In this document: positions 34,003-42,768 of the stretch, one piece after another | Layout of the letters: every line of letters starts with the position of its first letter | How positions within the stretch are numbered: the stretch's first letter is position 1 | Source: Promineifilum sp019695075 | Lineage (GTDB): Bacteria > Chloroflexota > Anaerolineae > Promineifilales > Promineifilaceae | NCBI GenBank assembly: GCA_026129185.1 | Contig: JAHCIO010000013.1 | Location: 1 to 64,000 of the forward strand | Reading direction: 5' to 3' | Length of the DNA: 64,000 nucleotides | Notes under the pieces: generated by a model | Seen by the model: only the letters and a program-made list of their open reading frames with translations | Databases searched by the model: none | What the model was told of the DNA's origin: nothing | Program-made: the position numbers and the translations under genes

Positions 34003-34403
34003 TGATCGCGACCGTTGTTGATACTCACACTCTCATCTGGTATCTTTCGCGGGATCCACGGCTCTCGCAATCCGCCGTCAGCTTCCTGAAAGAGAACATC
34101 GATGCAGGCAATCAACTCGCCGTTTCCACGATCTCCGTCATAGAGATTATTTATCTCTCGGAAAAAGGCCGGCTTGCTCCTGACTGGCCAAGCAGGGTAT
34201 TTGGCCTGCTCCAGGAGGCTGGCACTCCCTTTCTCGAAATTCCCGTAGACCTTGCTATCGCCCAATCAGCTGCCGCTCTTGGGGGTTCGGGAATCGCTGA
34301 TATGCCGGACCGGATTATCGCGGCGACGGCCTTGCGCCTTCATGTGCCGCTCGTCACGCGCGACCGTTCCATCACGAACTCCTCAGTCAACACCAGGTGG
34401 TAG
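34002..34403 (+). CDS. vapC: PIN-domain ribonuclease toxin, VapC-like
   Basis: 133 aa. PIN fold with VVDTHTLIWYLSRDPRLS (metal-binding D7), the second acidic residue in VSTISVIEIIYLSEKGR (E47 region), and MPDRIIAATALRLHVPLVTR followed by D residues. These four acidic positions form the Mg2+ site that cuts RNA, tRNA in many VapCs. It is kept silent by the antitoxin upstream. Lower G+C and A/T-ending codons compared with the neighbours suggest recent acquisition. The last residues SSVNTRW are short of the usual tail but no frameshift is seen. Confidence 0.88.
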   Translation: MIATVVDTHTLIWYLSRDPRLSQSAVSFLKENIDAGNQLAVSTISVIEIIYLSEKGRLAPDWPSRVFGLLQEAGTPFLEIPVDLAIAQSAAALGGSGIADMPDRIIAATALRLHVPLVTRDRSITNSSVNTRW

Positions 34404-34409
34404 CCTAAA

Positions 34410-35666
34410 ATGGAACTCCTCGGCGGCCCCCTCTTCGCCGTGGCCGGTGCGGGCGAATCGCACGGCCCCGGCATCATCACCATCGTCTTCGGCTGCCCGC
34501 CCGGCCTGTGGCTGGAGCGCGAGGCGGTGCAGGCCTACCTCGACCGCCGCCGCCCCGGCAGCACCCGCCACGGCACGCCCCGCCGCGAGGCCGACCGCGT
34601 CGCCTTCCTGGCCGGCCTCTACCAGGACGACCACGACCAGCTGACCGCCGGCCCGCCGCTGTCGCTCGGCGACGGCCAGACAGCGGCTACCTACGAAGCC
34701 GGCGCGACCACCGGCGAACCCATCGCCGCCGTCGTCCTGTCCACCGCCGGCCGCTCCGGCCACTACGACCCCTTCCGCGGCGAGAGCGGCGTCGTCCGCC
34801 CCGGCCACACCGACCTGGTCAAGTTCCACCAGTCCGGCGGCGCGGCCGACATCCGCGGCGGCGGCCGTTCCAGCTACCGCGTGACCATCTCTGACGTGAT
34901 CGGCGGCAGCGTCGCCCGGCTCTACCTGCGCGCGGCCTTCGGCACGGCCTTCCTGTCGTCCGTGGCCCAGGTTGGCCCGTTGCGCGCCGCGCGGACGCTG
35001 GCCGACGCCGTGCGCGACTTTGGCCCCCACCCCGCGCCGGAGAGCGTCGCCGCGCTGGAGGAGGCCGTCGCGGCAACGTGGGCCGGCGTGGGCATCCCGA
35101 CTGTCGACGCCGACTTTGCCGCCGCCGCGGCCGACCTGATCAAGCGCACCCGCGTGGCCGGCGATTCGTTGGGCGCGGCCGTGGAGGTCGTCGCCGTGGG
35201 CGTGCCCGCCCTGGCCGGCGATCCGCTCTACAACAGCCTCAAGCTGCGGCTGATGGGCAGCCTGGGCGGGCTGCACGCGGCCCAGGCATGCGAGATCGGC
35301 GACGGCGCGGCCGTGGCCGAGCGGCGCGGCAGCGACAACAACGATCCCATCCGCGCCGCGGGCTACGCCGGCAACAGCCACGGCGGCCTGCTGGGCGGCA
35401 TCACCACCGGCAACCCCCTCGTCGCCCGCGTCAGCTTCAAGCCGACAAGCTCCATCGTCCGGCCGCAACAATCCGTGCGCAAGAACCTCGAGGAGATCGA
35501 CTTCGAGTTGGGCCAGGGCCGCCACGACCCCTGCGTCGGCGTCCGCGCCGGCATCACCCTGGAGTCGCGCCTGGCCATCGAGGTCATGAACGCCATCCTC
35601 ATGCACGCCGCCCGCCGTCCGAATCCTGATGACTTCCGCCTCTTCCCCCCGACCACTGACCGCTGA
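34410..35666 (+). CDS. aroC: Chorismate synthase
   Basis: 418 aa. It converts EPSP to chorismate using reduced FMN, the last step of the shikimate pathway. Family blocks: GESHGPGIITIVFGCPPGL (16-35), RRPGSTRHGTPRREADRV, GHTDLVKFHQSGG then DIRGGGRSSYR, NNDPIRAAGYAGNSHGGLLG (about 311-330), and VSFKPTSSIVRPQQ. The conserved His of GESHG and the second of NSHGG are present. It is somewhat divergent (Pro after GESHG instead of Lys/Arg), so a second typical AroC elsewhere is possible. It lies 6 nt after vapC, without other aro genes near. Confidence 0.92.
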   Translation: MELLGGPLFAVAGAGESHGPGIITIVFGCPPGLWLEREAVQAYLDRRRPGSTRHGTPRREADRVAFLAGLYQDDHDQLTAGPPLSLGDGQTAATYEAGATTGEPIAAVVLSTAGRSGHYDPFRGESGVVRPGHTDLVKFHQSGGAADIRGGGRSSYRVTISDVIGGSVARLYLRAAFGTAFLSSVAQVGPLRAARTLADAVRDFGPHPAPESVAALEEAVAATWAGVGIPTVDADFAAAAADLIKRTRVAGDSLGAAVEVVAVGVPALAGDPLYNSLKLRLMGSLGGLHAAQACEIGDGAAVAERRGSDNNDPIRAAGYAGNSHGGLLGGITTGNPLVARVSFKPTSSIVRPQQSVRKNLEEIDFELGQGRHDPCVGVRAGITLESRLAIEVMNAILMHAARRPNPDDFRLFPPTTDR

Positions 35667-35775
35667 CCGCCGACGACCGACAGCCGACCGCCGACCACAG
35701 ACGACAGACCTACTAACCCACTGCCCACTGTTTACTGAGCACTGGCCACTGCCCACTGCCCCTACCCCCTACCCT
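35640..35775. repeat. Low-complexity GACCG / CCACTG repeats
   Basis: Degenerate runs of GACCGCCGAC, GACCGACAGCC and then CCACTGCCCACTG and CCCTACCCC. The GACCGCCGAC type also occurs inverted at 45284-45319 and 63408-63455. The remaining part of the 356-nt gap (35667-36022) holds a weak promoter-like pair TTACAC (35824-35829) and TATACT (35846-35851), 16 bp apart, that may serve the small gene at 36023. Confidence 0.6.
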
Positions 35776-36022
35776 GTCCACTCTGCCCGTTGAGCGTTTG
35801 TTAAATATGGCACAAATGCTCAGTTACACTCAGGCCACTCTCTGCTATACTGTTGTCCTATACGTTGCTCTACGGGCCGGACAGTCCGTCATCCGCCCAA
35901 CATTGTACCCACAGGATACAGGCCGCCGCGGCGGTATCCGCAACAAGTGATGGCTAAAACGCTCGCGCCGGCCCCGTCGTGCGCGATGTTGTCCAATTTT
36001 TCCCAGAGCAAGCGGGGGTGAT

Positions 36023-36235
36023 ATGATGAACCTGTCTCTATACGTCGAATCGCGCCGGATGTTGGCCAGGCTGTTGGCCGAGGGCGGGCCTTGCCCGCTG
36101 AGCCAACGCACATGGCTGTCCTACCCCGAGGACATCTTTGAGGAGCTTCGGCAAGAAGTTGCCGCGGCGATTGAGTGTCCGCGCGACGATCTTCCCGAAT
36201 GGCAACCCGCGCCACAGGTAGTGCTGAGCTACTAG
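36023..36235 (+). CDS. Small protein with its own terminator
   Basis: 70 aa: starts MMNLSLYVESRRMLARLLAE and ends QPAPQVVLSY. It is not a known family. GGGGGTGAT lies before the start and a strong terminator 7 nt after the stop, so it looks like a complete single-gene unit. The amino acid mix is normal for a soluble helical protein, with one Cys at about residue 24 and one at about 52. An overlapping minus-strand frame is less likely. Confidence 0.55.
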   Translation: MMNLSLYVESRRMLARLLAEGGPCPLSQRTWLSYPEDIFEELRQEVAAAIECPRDDLPEWQPAPQVVLSY

Positions 36236-36242
36236 AAACGAC

Positions 36243-36269
36243 AAGACGCGGCGCGGGCCGCGTCTTTTT
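36243..36269 (+). terminator. Rho-independent terminator
   Basis: AAGACGCGGC, loop GCGG, GCCGCGTCTT then TTT: a 10-bp G+C-rich stem with a five-T run, directly after the small gene at 36023. Confidence 0.9.
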
Positions 36270-36279
36270 GTTTCCGTCA

Positions 36280-36345
36280 GTGCGTTGCACTTTCTGAAGT
36301 GCATCGCACTTTCCTTATTGGTTGGCGCAAGAAAGCGCCAGGCAC
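36280..36345. repeat. Palindromic intergenic repeat, family C (copy 2)
   Basis: GTGCGTTGCAC, GTGCATCGCAC and GCGCCAGGCAC with AAG/CTT spacers, a diverged copy of the arrays at 16103 and 54563. It lies between convergent genes. Confidence 0.75.
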
Positions 36346-36352
36346 AAATAGC

Positions 36353-37126
36353 CTAGCCGCCCTCGCCCTTCCACTCACACGAGATGGCCGTCGTCAGCAA
36401 CTCGAAGCCGTGCCGCGCCACGATGGGGCGGCTCATGCTGCCGGAGTCGATGGTCAGATAGGGCACGCCGCGCGCCCGCGCCTCGCGCACCCGCGCGGCC
36501 AGCAGGGCCGTGTACAACCCGCGGCGGCGATAGGCCGGCAGCGTTGACCCGGCCCACAGGCTGGCGAAGCTGCCCTCGCTGAAGTACGTCCAGCCGGCCG
36601 CCGCCGGTTGCCCCTCGACGTAGGCCACGTAGACGCTCAGATAGCCGGGGATGGCCATGTGCCCGCCCAGCCGCTCGTAGACCCAGTCGAACTTCTCGTT
36701 CCACACCGCGTTCAGGACGCCGACCACGTCCGCCAGCTGTCCGGGGTCGGTCAGCCGGCGCACGTCGGCCGCCGGCTCGGCCAGCAGCGCCGCCGGCGCT
36801 CTGGCCACGTCCAGGACCATGATGGCGTCCTCGTCCTCCGGCTCAAATCCACGGGCAATCAGCCGCTGGGCCAGGTCGGCCGGCCGGTCGTGGCCGTAGA
36901 CCTTCCACTCCATCTTCAAGTTGTGGTCGCGGAAGTAAGCGATCTGGGCGTCGATGGCGGCGTCGGCCGTGGCCTCATCCAGGTCGCTGTAGAGCACGAA
37001 GCTCATGGCCGGGCGCGGCCGCACAAAGCGGACGATGCCCGGCAACACCTGCCGCTCCATATCGGGAAAGGTGATCTCGCGGCGCTGCTCGCGGTCGTAG
37101 AGAGTCAATACGGCGGCAATGTCCAT
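36353..37126 (-). CDS. GNAT-family N-acetyltransferase
   Basis: 257 aa. The C-terminal GNAT fold is clear: VAYVEGQPAAAGWTYFSEGS, SLWAGSTLPAYRRRGLYTAL with the acetyl-CoA-binding RRRGLY (about 198-204), LTIDSGSMSRPIVARHGFEL. The N-terminal 110 residues form a second, more degenerate GNAT-like half (MERQVLPGIVRFVRP, FRDHNLKMEWKVYGHDRP), so it is a two-domain GNAT. The substrate is unknown. Start after CAGGAGTACGCCT. It is divergent from another acetyltransferase gene. Confidence 0.85.
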   Translation of the reverse strand: MDIAAVLTLYDREQRREITFPDMERQVLPGIVRFVRPRPAMSFVLYSDLDEATADAAIDAQIAYFRDHNLKMEWKVYGHDRPADLAQRLIARGFEPEDEDAIMVLDVARAPAALLAEPAADVRRLTDPGQLADVVGVLNAVWNEKFDWVYERLGGHMAIPGYLSVYVAYVEGQPAAAGWTYFSEGSFASLWAGSTLPAYRRRGLYTALLAARVREARARGVPYLTIDSGSMSRPIVARHGFELLTTAISCEWKGEGG

Positions 37127-37141
37127 AGGCGTACTCCTGAT

Positions 37142-37170
37142 TTGTAGTCTCGGTGGGCAAATGCGATAAT
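37142..37170 (+). promoter_or_regulatory. Promoter of the 37202 operon
   Basis: TTGTAG, 17 bp, GATAAT. Predicted +1 is near 37177, leaving a 25-nt leader before the ATG at 37202. Confidence 0.5.
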
Positions 37171-37201
37171 TCTAGCCGACTGCCCGCGCGAGAGCTGTAT
37201 C

Positions 37202-37792
37202 ATGGATGACACTCGCTACTTCTGGAAAGGACACCTCACCCGGCTACGGCCGGTGTCGCCCGACGACGCCGAGCGGAGTTGGCGCGACCGGCTGGATAGT
37301 CCCGGCCGGCAGGTGCTGCAACTGGGCATCGAACTGCCCACTACCGTCGAAGACCTCCGCGAACGGCTGGCTCGCTTTGCCAACGGCCGCGACGTTGACG
37401 GCCTGATCCTCTTCACCATCGAGAATCTCGACGGCGAGGATGTCGGCGGGCTATCCTACCACACGCGCAACCGCAAGGACGGCAACTTCAGCTTCGGCGT
37501 GCGCGTCGCCGCGCCGTTCCGCGGGCGCGGCTATGCCCAGGACGCCACGCGCATCCTGCTGCGCTATGGCTTCCTGGAGCGCAACTACCACAAGTGCAAC
37601 TCCGCCTGTGTTGAGGGCAACACCGCCTCGATTCGCCTGCACCACGCCCTCGGCTTTCGCGACGAAGGCCGGCAGCGCGAGACGCTCTTCATGAACGGGC
37701 GCTACTACGACGAACTGCTCTTCGGCCTGACGCGCGAGGAGTTCGACGCCAACGACGCCCCCTATCGACCCGACTGGATGGGAGCCACATGA
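37202..37792 (+). CDS. GNAT acetyltransferase, RimJ/RimL-like
   Basis: 196 aa. TRLRPVSPDDAERSWRDRLD at the front and FSFGVRVAAPFRGRGYAQDA (about 97-116) with the acetyl-CoA loop FRGRGYA, then LERNYHKCNSACVEGNTASI and LHHALGFRDEGRQRE, are classic RimJ/RimL-type. It may acetylate a ribosomal protein N-terminus or a small molecule. Its stop overlaps the start of the dehydrogenase gene (ATGA), so the two are translated together; this GNAT may act on products of that unit. Confidence 0.88.
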   Translation: MDDTRYFWKGHLTRLRPVSPDDAERSWRDRLDSPGRQVLQLGIELPTTVEDLRERLARFANGRDVDGLILFTIENLDGEDVGGLSYHTRNRKDGNFSFGVRVAAPFRGRGYAQDATRILLRYGFLERNYHKCNSACVEGNTASIRLHHALGFRDEGRQRETLFMNGRYYDELLFGLTREEFDANDAPYRPDWMGAT

Positions 37793-38706
37793 ACACCGAA
37801 TTGACCGCCGACGCTATCGGCCGCGTCCTCGTCGTCGGCGCGGGCACGATGGGCCGCCAGATCGCCCTGCAATGCGCCCTGCACGGCCTCGCCGTTGACC
37901 TCTACGACACCTCACCGGACGCTCTGGCCGCCGCCCACAATGAGATCAACATCCTGGCGGCCTCTTTTGCCCGCCACGGCCGCCTCTCGCCGGCCGAAGC
38001 GACGGCCGCCGCCGCCCGTGTGGCCCCGACGAGCGACCTGCCCGCCGCCGCGGCCCGCGCCGACCTGGTCAGTGAGTCCGTGCCCGAAGACCCGGCGCTG
38101 AAGGGGCGCATCTTCGCCCAACTCAACGAGCTTTGCCCGCCCCGCACCGTCTTCACGACCAACTCCTCCACCCTGCTGCCGTCGATGTTCGCCGCGGCCA
38201 CCGGCCGGCCGGCGCGCTTCGCCGCGCTGCACTTCCACCTGCCGCCCTGGGACGCCAACGTTGTTGACGTCATGGCCCATAGCGACACCGCGCCGGAGAT
38301 CGTCGCCCTGCTGGTTGCCTTCGCCCACCGCATTGGCCAGATTCCCATCGTCGCCCGCCACGAAAGCTCCGGCTACGTCTTCAACGCCATGCTCAGCGCG
38401 CTCAACGGCGCGGCCCTCAAGCTGGCCGCCGAGGGCGTCGCCGACGTGGCCGACATCGACCGCGCCTGGATGGGCATCATGAAGACGCCCATCGGCCCCT
38501 TCGGCATCATGGACATGATTGGCCTGGAGACGATCTGGACCATCACCGATTTCTGGGCCACGACCCTGGGCGACAGGGGCTTGCGGGCCAACGCCGACTT
38601 TGTCCGGGGCTACCTCGACCGCGGCCGGCAAGGGCGCAAGAACGGCCACGGCTTCTACGACTATCCCCATCCCGCCTTCGCCGCCGATGGCTTTCTGGAG
38701 GGTTAG
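37789..38706 (+). CDS. 3-Hydroxyacyl-CoA dehydrogenase
   Basis: 305 aa. NAD+-dependent oxidation of 3-hydroxyacyl-CoA. Rossmann motif VVGAGTMGRQIA (G17, G19, G22), LVSESVPEDPALKGRIF, the TNSSTLLPS strand, catalytic His region FAALHFHLPPWDANVVDVM, and SSGYVFNAMLSALNGAALKL with the conserved Asn. The C-terminal helical domain (DRAWMGIMKTPIGPFGIMD and GRKNGHGFYDYP) is complete. HFHLPP replaces the common HFFNP, seen in some hydroxybutyryl-CoA-like and L-gulonate-type members, so the exact substrate is open. Second gene of the 37202 unit. Confidence 0.92.
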   Translation: MNTELTADAIGRVLVVGAGTMGRQIALQCALHGLAVDLYDTSPDALAAAHNEINILAASFARHGRLSPAEATAAAARVAPTSDLPAAAARADLVSESVPEDPALKGRIFAQLNELCPPRTVFTTNSSTLLPSMFAAATGRPARFAALHFHLPPWDANVVDVMAHSDTAPEIVALLVAFAHRIGQIPIVARHESSGYVFNAMLSALNGAALKLAAEGVADVADIDRAWMGIMKTPIGPFGIMDMIGLETIWTITDFWATTLGDRGLRANADFVRGYLDRGRQGRKNGHGFYDYPHPAFAADGFLEG

Positions 38707-38727
38707 CGGACAGCGCGCCGCGTCAAC

Positions 38728-40587
38728 ATGCCGCCCCCAATCGACCGCTATCTCAACGTCAAGCTGGCCTACATGCCCAGCTTTAGCAGCGACGGCTGCT
38801 GGCTGGCCTTCGTCAGTGACCTGACCGGCGTGCCGCAGGCGTGGCGCGTGCCGTTGGGCGATTCCGGCCGCACCATCGCCATGCCGGAGCAACTGACCTT
38901 TGCCGAAGACCGCGTCCTGTGGCTGCGCTGCTCCCCCGCGCCCGGCGACAGGCGCATCCTCATCGCCCGCGACCGCGGCGGCGACGAGAACGCCCAACTC
39001 TGGCTGCTCGACCCCGCGCGGGGCGAGGAGACTTGCCTGACCAGCGGCTACGACAGCGTCATGCACGTCCCCGGCCAGTGGTCGGCCGACGGCCACACCC
39101 TCCTCTTCGCCGCCAACCGCCAGCACCCCAGCCATTTCGGCATCTACCGGCAGGCGCTCGACGGCGGCGCGGCCGAGTTGCTCTGGCAGAGCGACGCGCC
39201 GGGCGTGATCGGCGATGTCGCCGCCCATCCCGCCGGCGACCGCATCCTCTTCACGCGCATGGGCTTCTCGGCCGCCCACGATCTGATGGAACTAGACCTG
39301 ACCACCGGCCAGGCGCGCGCGCTCAGCCCCGCCGACCGCCTGGCGCGCTATCACTACCCCATCTACAGCCCCGACGGCGCGCGCGTCTACGTCGTCAGCG
39401 ACCTCGACAGCGACCGCGCCAATCTGCTGAGCTATGTCCTGGCCGAGGGCGCGTGGCAGACGGTCGTCGGGCCGTTCTACGACCTGGAGTACTTCAGCCT
39501 GTCGCCCGACGGCCGCTATCTGGCCTTCACCATCAATCAGGACGGCTATAGCCGCCTCGAACTGCTCGACATCGAGCGGGGCGAGGCGCACCCTGGGCCG
39601 ACGCTGCCCGACGGCGTCCTGGGCATCATCGACGAGCGTCTCGCCTTTGCGCCATCCTCCAACGAACTGGCGTTTGCCTACACGACGCCGCGCAGCACCA
39701 GTAACCTCTACCTGTGGAACTGGGCAACGATGGGCCAGAGCGTGCGCCCGCTGACCCACATGACCCAGGGCGGCATCCCGCCGGACAGCCTCGTCGAGGC
39801 TGAGTTGATCCGCTACCCGACGTTCGACGGCCGCGCTATCCCGGCCTGGCTCTACCGGCCGCGCACGGCCGCCGGGCCAATCCCGGTGGTCGTCAACGTC
39901 CACGGCGGGCCGGAGTGGCAGGCGCGGCCGTGGTTCGACTTCCTGACGCAATACCTCGTGGCCTGCGGCTACGCCGTCCTCGTGCCCAACGTGCGCGGCT
40001 CCACCGGCTACGGCAATGCCTACAGCCACCTCGACGACGTGGACAAGCGCCTCGACAGCGTCAACGACCTGGCCCACGCCGCCCACTGGCTGCGGGCACA
40101 ACCGGACTTCGACGGGCGGCGCATCGCCGTCCTGGGCGGCAGCTACGGCGGCTACATGGTCCTGGCCGCTCTGGCCTTCCACCCTGAGCTGTGGGCCGCC
40201 GGAGTCGATATTGTCGGCATTGCCAACTTCGTCACCTTCCTGCAGAACACCAGCGAATACCGCCGCCAGCACCGCGAATCGGAGTACGGCCGCCTCGACG
40301 CCGACCGGGAACTGCTGGAGCGCGTCTCGCCCATCAACGCCGTGGAGCGCATGACCGCGCCCCTGCTGGTCATCCACGGCGCCAACGACCCGCGCGTGCC
40401 CCTCAGCGAGGCGGAGCAACTCGTCGCCCGCCTGGCCGCGCTCGACCGGATGGTGGAACTGCTCGTCTTCGATGACGAGGGGCATGGCATCAAGCTGCTG
40501 AAGAACAAGCGTGTCGCCTATAGCGCCATTGCCCGCTTCCTCAACGAAGCGCTCGGCGCGGCGGCGACGGAGGATAGCGCCCCATGA
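38728..40587 (+). CDS. S9-family serine peptidase (acylaminoacyl-peptidase-like)
   Basis: 619 aa, cytoplasmic. An N-terminal seven-bladed propeller (to about 340) with SSDGCWLAFVSDLTG and SPDGRYLAFTINQDG blades gates a C-terminal alpha/beta hydrolase. The catalytic triad is visible: S472 in GGSYGGYM, D554 in HGANDPRVPLSE, and H586 in DEGHGI. Such enzymes trim short peptides. No signal peptide. The 21-nt gap upstream suggests the same unit as the dehydrogenase. Its stop overlaps the following SdpI-like gene (ATGA). Confidence 0.92.
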   Translation: MPPPIDRYLNVKLAYMPSFSSDGCWLAFVSDLTGVPQAWRVPLGDSGRTIAMPEQLTFAEDRVLWLRCSPAPGDRRILIARDRGGDENAQLWLLDPARGEETCLTSGYDSVMHVPGQWSADGHTLLFAANRQHPSHFGIYRQALDGGAAELLWQSDAPGVIGDVAAHPAGDRILFTRMGFSAAHDLMELDLTTGQARALSPADRLARYHYPIYSPDGARVYVVSDLDSDRANLLSYVLAEGAWQTVVGPFYDLEYFSLSPDGRYLAFTINQDGYSRLELLDIERGEAHPGPTLPDGVLGIIDERLAFAPSSNELAFAYTTPRSTSNLYLWNWATMGQSVRPLTHMTQGGIPPDSLVEAELIRYPTFDGRAIPAWLYRPRTAAGPIPVVVNVHGGPEWQARPWFDFLTQYLVACGYAVLVPNVRGSTGYGNAYSHLDDVDKRLDSVNDLAHAAHWLRAQPDFDGRRIAVLGGSYGGYMVLAALAFHPELWAAGVDIVGIANFVTFLQNTSEYRRQHRESEYGRLDADRELLERVSPINAVERMTAPLLVIHGANDPRVPLSEAEQLVARLAALDRMVELLVFDDEGHGIKLLKNKRVAYSAIARFLNEALGAAATEDSAP

Positions 40588-40928
40588 AAACCATGCTGGT
40601 GATGTACGTGATCTTTGGGTTGCTGCTGGCCGGGCTGTCTGTGCCGCTGCTGCTGGACAAGATTCCGCCCAACGGCTGGTACGGCTTCCGCGTGCCCAGC
40701 ACGCTCTACAACGAGCAACTGTGGTACAAGGTCAATCGCTACGCCGCGCGGTGGATGCTGCTGGCGGGGATCATCACCGTTGTGGCCGCGGTCGCCCTCT
40801 ACTTCGTCCCCGGCCTGACGGTCGATCGCTACGCCTGGCTGCTGCTGGCGGCCTTCGCGCTGCCATTTGCCGCCGGCGTGGTGCTCAGCTTTCGCTATTT
40901 GCGGCGGTTGCAGAAGAGCGGGATCTAG
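40584..40928 (+). CDS. SdpI-like membrane protein
   Basis: 114 aa, three hydrophobic segments (about 5-22, 56-76, 86-104). The loop IPPNGWYGFRVPSTLYNE then LWYKVNRYAARWMLL matches the SdpI/YhfL pattern (PPN-x-x-G-x-R-x-P, then W-x-x-x-NR). SdpI protects Bacillus from its own SdpC toxin, but most relatives have no known partner. Here it is translationally coupled to a peptidase gene. The final TAG shares bases with the stop of the convergent acetyltransferase gene. Confidence 0.78.
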   Translation: MKTMLVMYVIFGLLLAGLSVPLLLDKIPPNGWYGFRVPSTLYNEQLWYKVNRYAARWMLLAGIITVVAAVALYFVPGLTVDRYAWLLLAAFALPFAAGVVLSFRYLRRLQKSGI

Positions 40929-41476
40929 CCGGCCGGCGGCGACCATTCGTCGCGCAGCACGCCCATGTAGAGCAGGTCGTCATAAGCGCCATTGCTCCAG
41001 ACGTGCTGCCGCAGCCGCCCCTCCTCCACAAAGCCACAGGCGCGATAGGCCCGCACGCCCCGCTCGTTGCGAGCGTGGACGCGCAGGTAGATGCGCCGCA
41101 GGTTGAGCAGCCGGAAGCCGTAATCGAGCAGCAGGATGATGGCCTCGCGGCCGTAGTGCTTGCCCCAGTAGTCCTTATCGCCGATGGTGATGCCCAACTC
41201 GGCTGTCGAGGCAAAGGGGTCGCGGTAGTTCAGGCCGCAGAAACCGATCAGATGATCGTCGGCCTCGATGGCAAAGGAGACGCCGGACGGGTTGCCCTCG
41301 CGGCCGCCCTCGCCGGCCCGCCGGTCGAAGTCGGCGTAGGCGCGGGCCAGCGCTTGCGGCCACGGCGGATCGCCGCCGCCGGCCAGTTCCACGTCCACGT
41401 CGTTGTTGATGATGTAGATGGCCTGAGTGTCATCGCGCTCAATGGCGCGCAGGGTCACGCGGTTGGATTTCAGCAT
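40925..41476 (-). CDS. GNAT acetyltransferase, RimJ/RimL-like
   Basis: 183 aa. MLKSNRVTLRAIERDDTQAI front, HLIGFCGLNYRDPFASTAEL, GITIGDKDYWGKHYGREAII (acetyl-CoA site GKHYGREA), LDYGFRLLNLRRIYLRVHAR and CGFVEEGRLRQHVW, the typical GNAT order ending in a strand with the family's E-G-x-L/x-R. It is monocistronic, preceded by AGGAGGAC. Third acetyltransferase in 5 kb; substrate unknown. Confidence 0.9.
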   Translation of the reverse strand: MLKSNRVTLRAIERDDTQAIYIINNDVDVELAGGGDPPWPQALARAYADFDRRAGEGGREGNPSGVSFAIEADDHLIGFCGLNYRDPFASTAELGITIGDKDYWGKHYGREAIILLLDYGFRLLNLRRIYLRVHARNERGVRAYRACGFVEEGRLRQHVWSNGAYDDLLYMGVLRDEWSPPAG

Positions 41477-41533
41477 GGGGTTTTGTCCTCCTGAAGGGCT
41501 AACTTGAACGGATCGACTTGCGCCAGTCCTGGT

Positions 41534-42709
41534 CTATCGGATGCGTCCGCGCAGGTCGCCGGCCTCGACCACCTCGCCCGCCTCGATGAGCGCCCGCGCC
41601 TCATCGACCTTATCCCACACGTCCATCAGCAGCACGCCGCGCACGCGGCCGTCGCGCCGGTAGTAGACCACGCCATGCCGGAACTCCTCTTCCCAATCGG
41701 CGACGATATCCATGCGGCTGTCGCACTGGCCGACGGCCTCGTAGCCCAGCGTGAACAGGTCGGAATAGAACATCGGCAGATAGCGGTAGGGCTGCCCCGC
41801 GCCGGCCATGTTCAGCCCCGCCGCCCGGCCCATCGCCCGCGCCGCGTCGGCGTGTTCCACCCGGCGGCGGCCGCCCAGGATGAGGTCGGGGTAGTTGGCC
41901 ACGTCGCCGGCGGCGTAGATGCCCGGCCGCGTCGTCTGCAAGTTCTCGTCCACGAGGATGCCGTTGTCGCTGGCCAGTCCGGCCGCCCGCGCCAGAGCCA
42001 CGTCAGGCACAATACCGATACCGGCCACAACGCGGTCGGCCGCGAGTGTCCGCCCGCTGCCCAGCGTCACTGTGGCCCCATCCCCGTCCGCGGCAATGTC
42101 GATCACGCTCTCGCCGGGCAGCACCTCGACGCCCTGCTCGCGGTAAGTGTCGTTGAGGAAAGCGGCCATCTCCGCCGGAAAGAGGCGGTCGCTGATGCCC
42201 GCCTCCGGGAAAACCAGCGTCACGTCGTTGCCCCGCTTACGCAGCGACGCGGCCACCTCCGAGCCGATGAACCCACCGCCGATGACGACGAAACGCGCCC
42301 CTCGGTCGGCGTCGGCGCGCAGGGCGCGGTAGTCGGCCAACGTGCGGTAGTAGTTGACGTGCGCGCCGCCGAACGGCAGCCGGCGCGGATCGCCGCCGGT
42401 GGCCAACAGCAGGCGGCCGTAGGTGTGGCGCGCGCCGTCATCGAGCGTCACGCCGCGCGCCTCCGGGTCGATGGCAACCACGCGCCGGCCGAGCATCGCC
42501 TGCACGTTGCCGGGCAGTCTGACATAGATCTGGTCGATGGTGCGCTTGCCGTCCCAGAGCTTCTTCGACAACGGCGGCCGGTCGTAGGGCGGCTCCGGCT
42601 CGGCCGAGATGAGGCCGATGCCCCCGGCGGCGTCGCGCTCGCGGATGGCGTTGGCCGCCGCCGCGCCGGTCATGCCGCCGCCGATGATCAGGTAGGGGTA
42701 GTGGGCCAT
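41534..42709 (-). CDS. FAD-dependent ferredoxin reductase-like oxidoreductase
   Basis: 391 aa. FAD/NAD(P) two-dinucleotide-binding fold: YLIIGGGMTGAAAANAIRER (6-25), PPYDRPPLSKKLWDG typical of rubredoxin/ferredoxin reductases, RFVVIGGGFIGSEVAASLRK (NAD-binding, about 144-163), and TTRPGIYAAGDVANYPDL near 280. It moves electrons from NAD(P)H to a ferredoxin or similar; no ferredoxin gene is adjacent. The upstream in-frame extension runs into repeats and is not coding; the chosen ATG follows GGAAAGGAGAG. Confidence 0.93.
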   Translation of the reverse strand: MAHYPYLIIGGGMTGAAAANAIRERDAAGGIGLISAEPEPPYDRPPLSKKLWDGKRTIDQIYVRLPGNVQAMLGRRVVAIDPEARGVTLDDGARHTYGRLLLATGGDPRRLPFGGAHVNYYRTLADYRALRADADRGARFVVIGGGFIGSEVAASLRKRGNDVTLVFPEAGISDRLFPAEMAAFLNDTYREQGVEVLPGESVIDIAADGDGATVTLGSGRTLAADRVVAGIGIVPDVALARAAGLASDNGILVDENLQTTRPGIYAAGDVANYPDLILGGRRRVEHADAARAMGRAAGLNMAGAGQPYRYLPMFYSDLFTLGYEAVGQCDSRMDIVADWEEEFRHGVVYYRRDGRVRGVLLMDVWDKVDEARALIEAGEVVEAGDLRGRIR

Positions 42710-42768
42710 CGTTTGCTCTCCTTTCCGCCGGACTTGCCGCGGCCATTTTAACACGAAACCGGCGTGGC

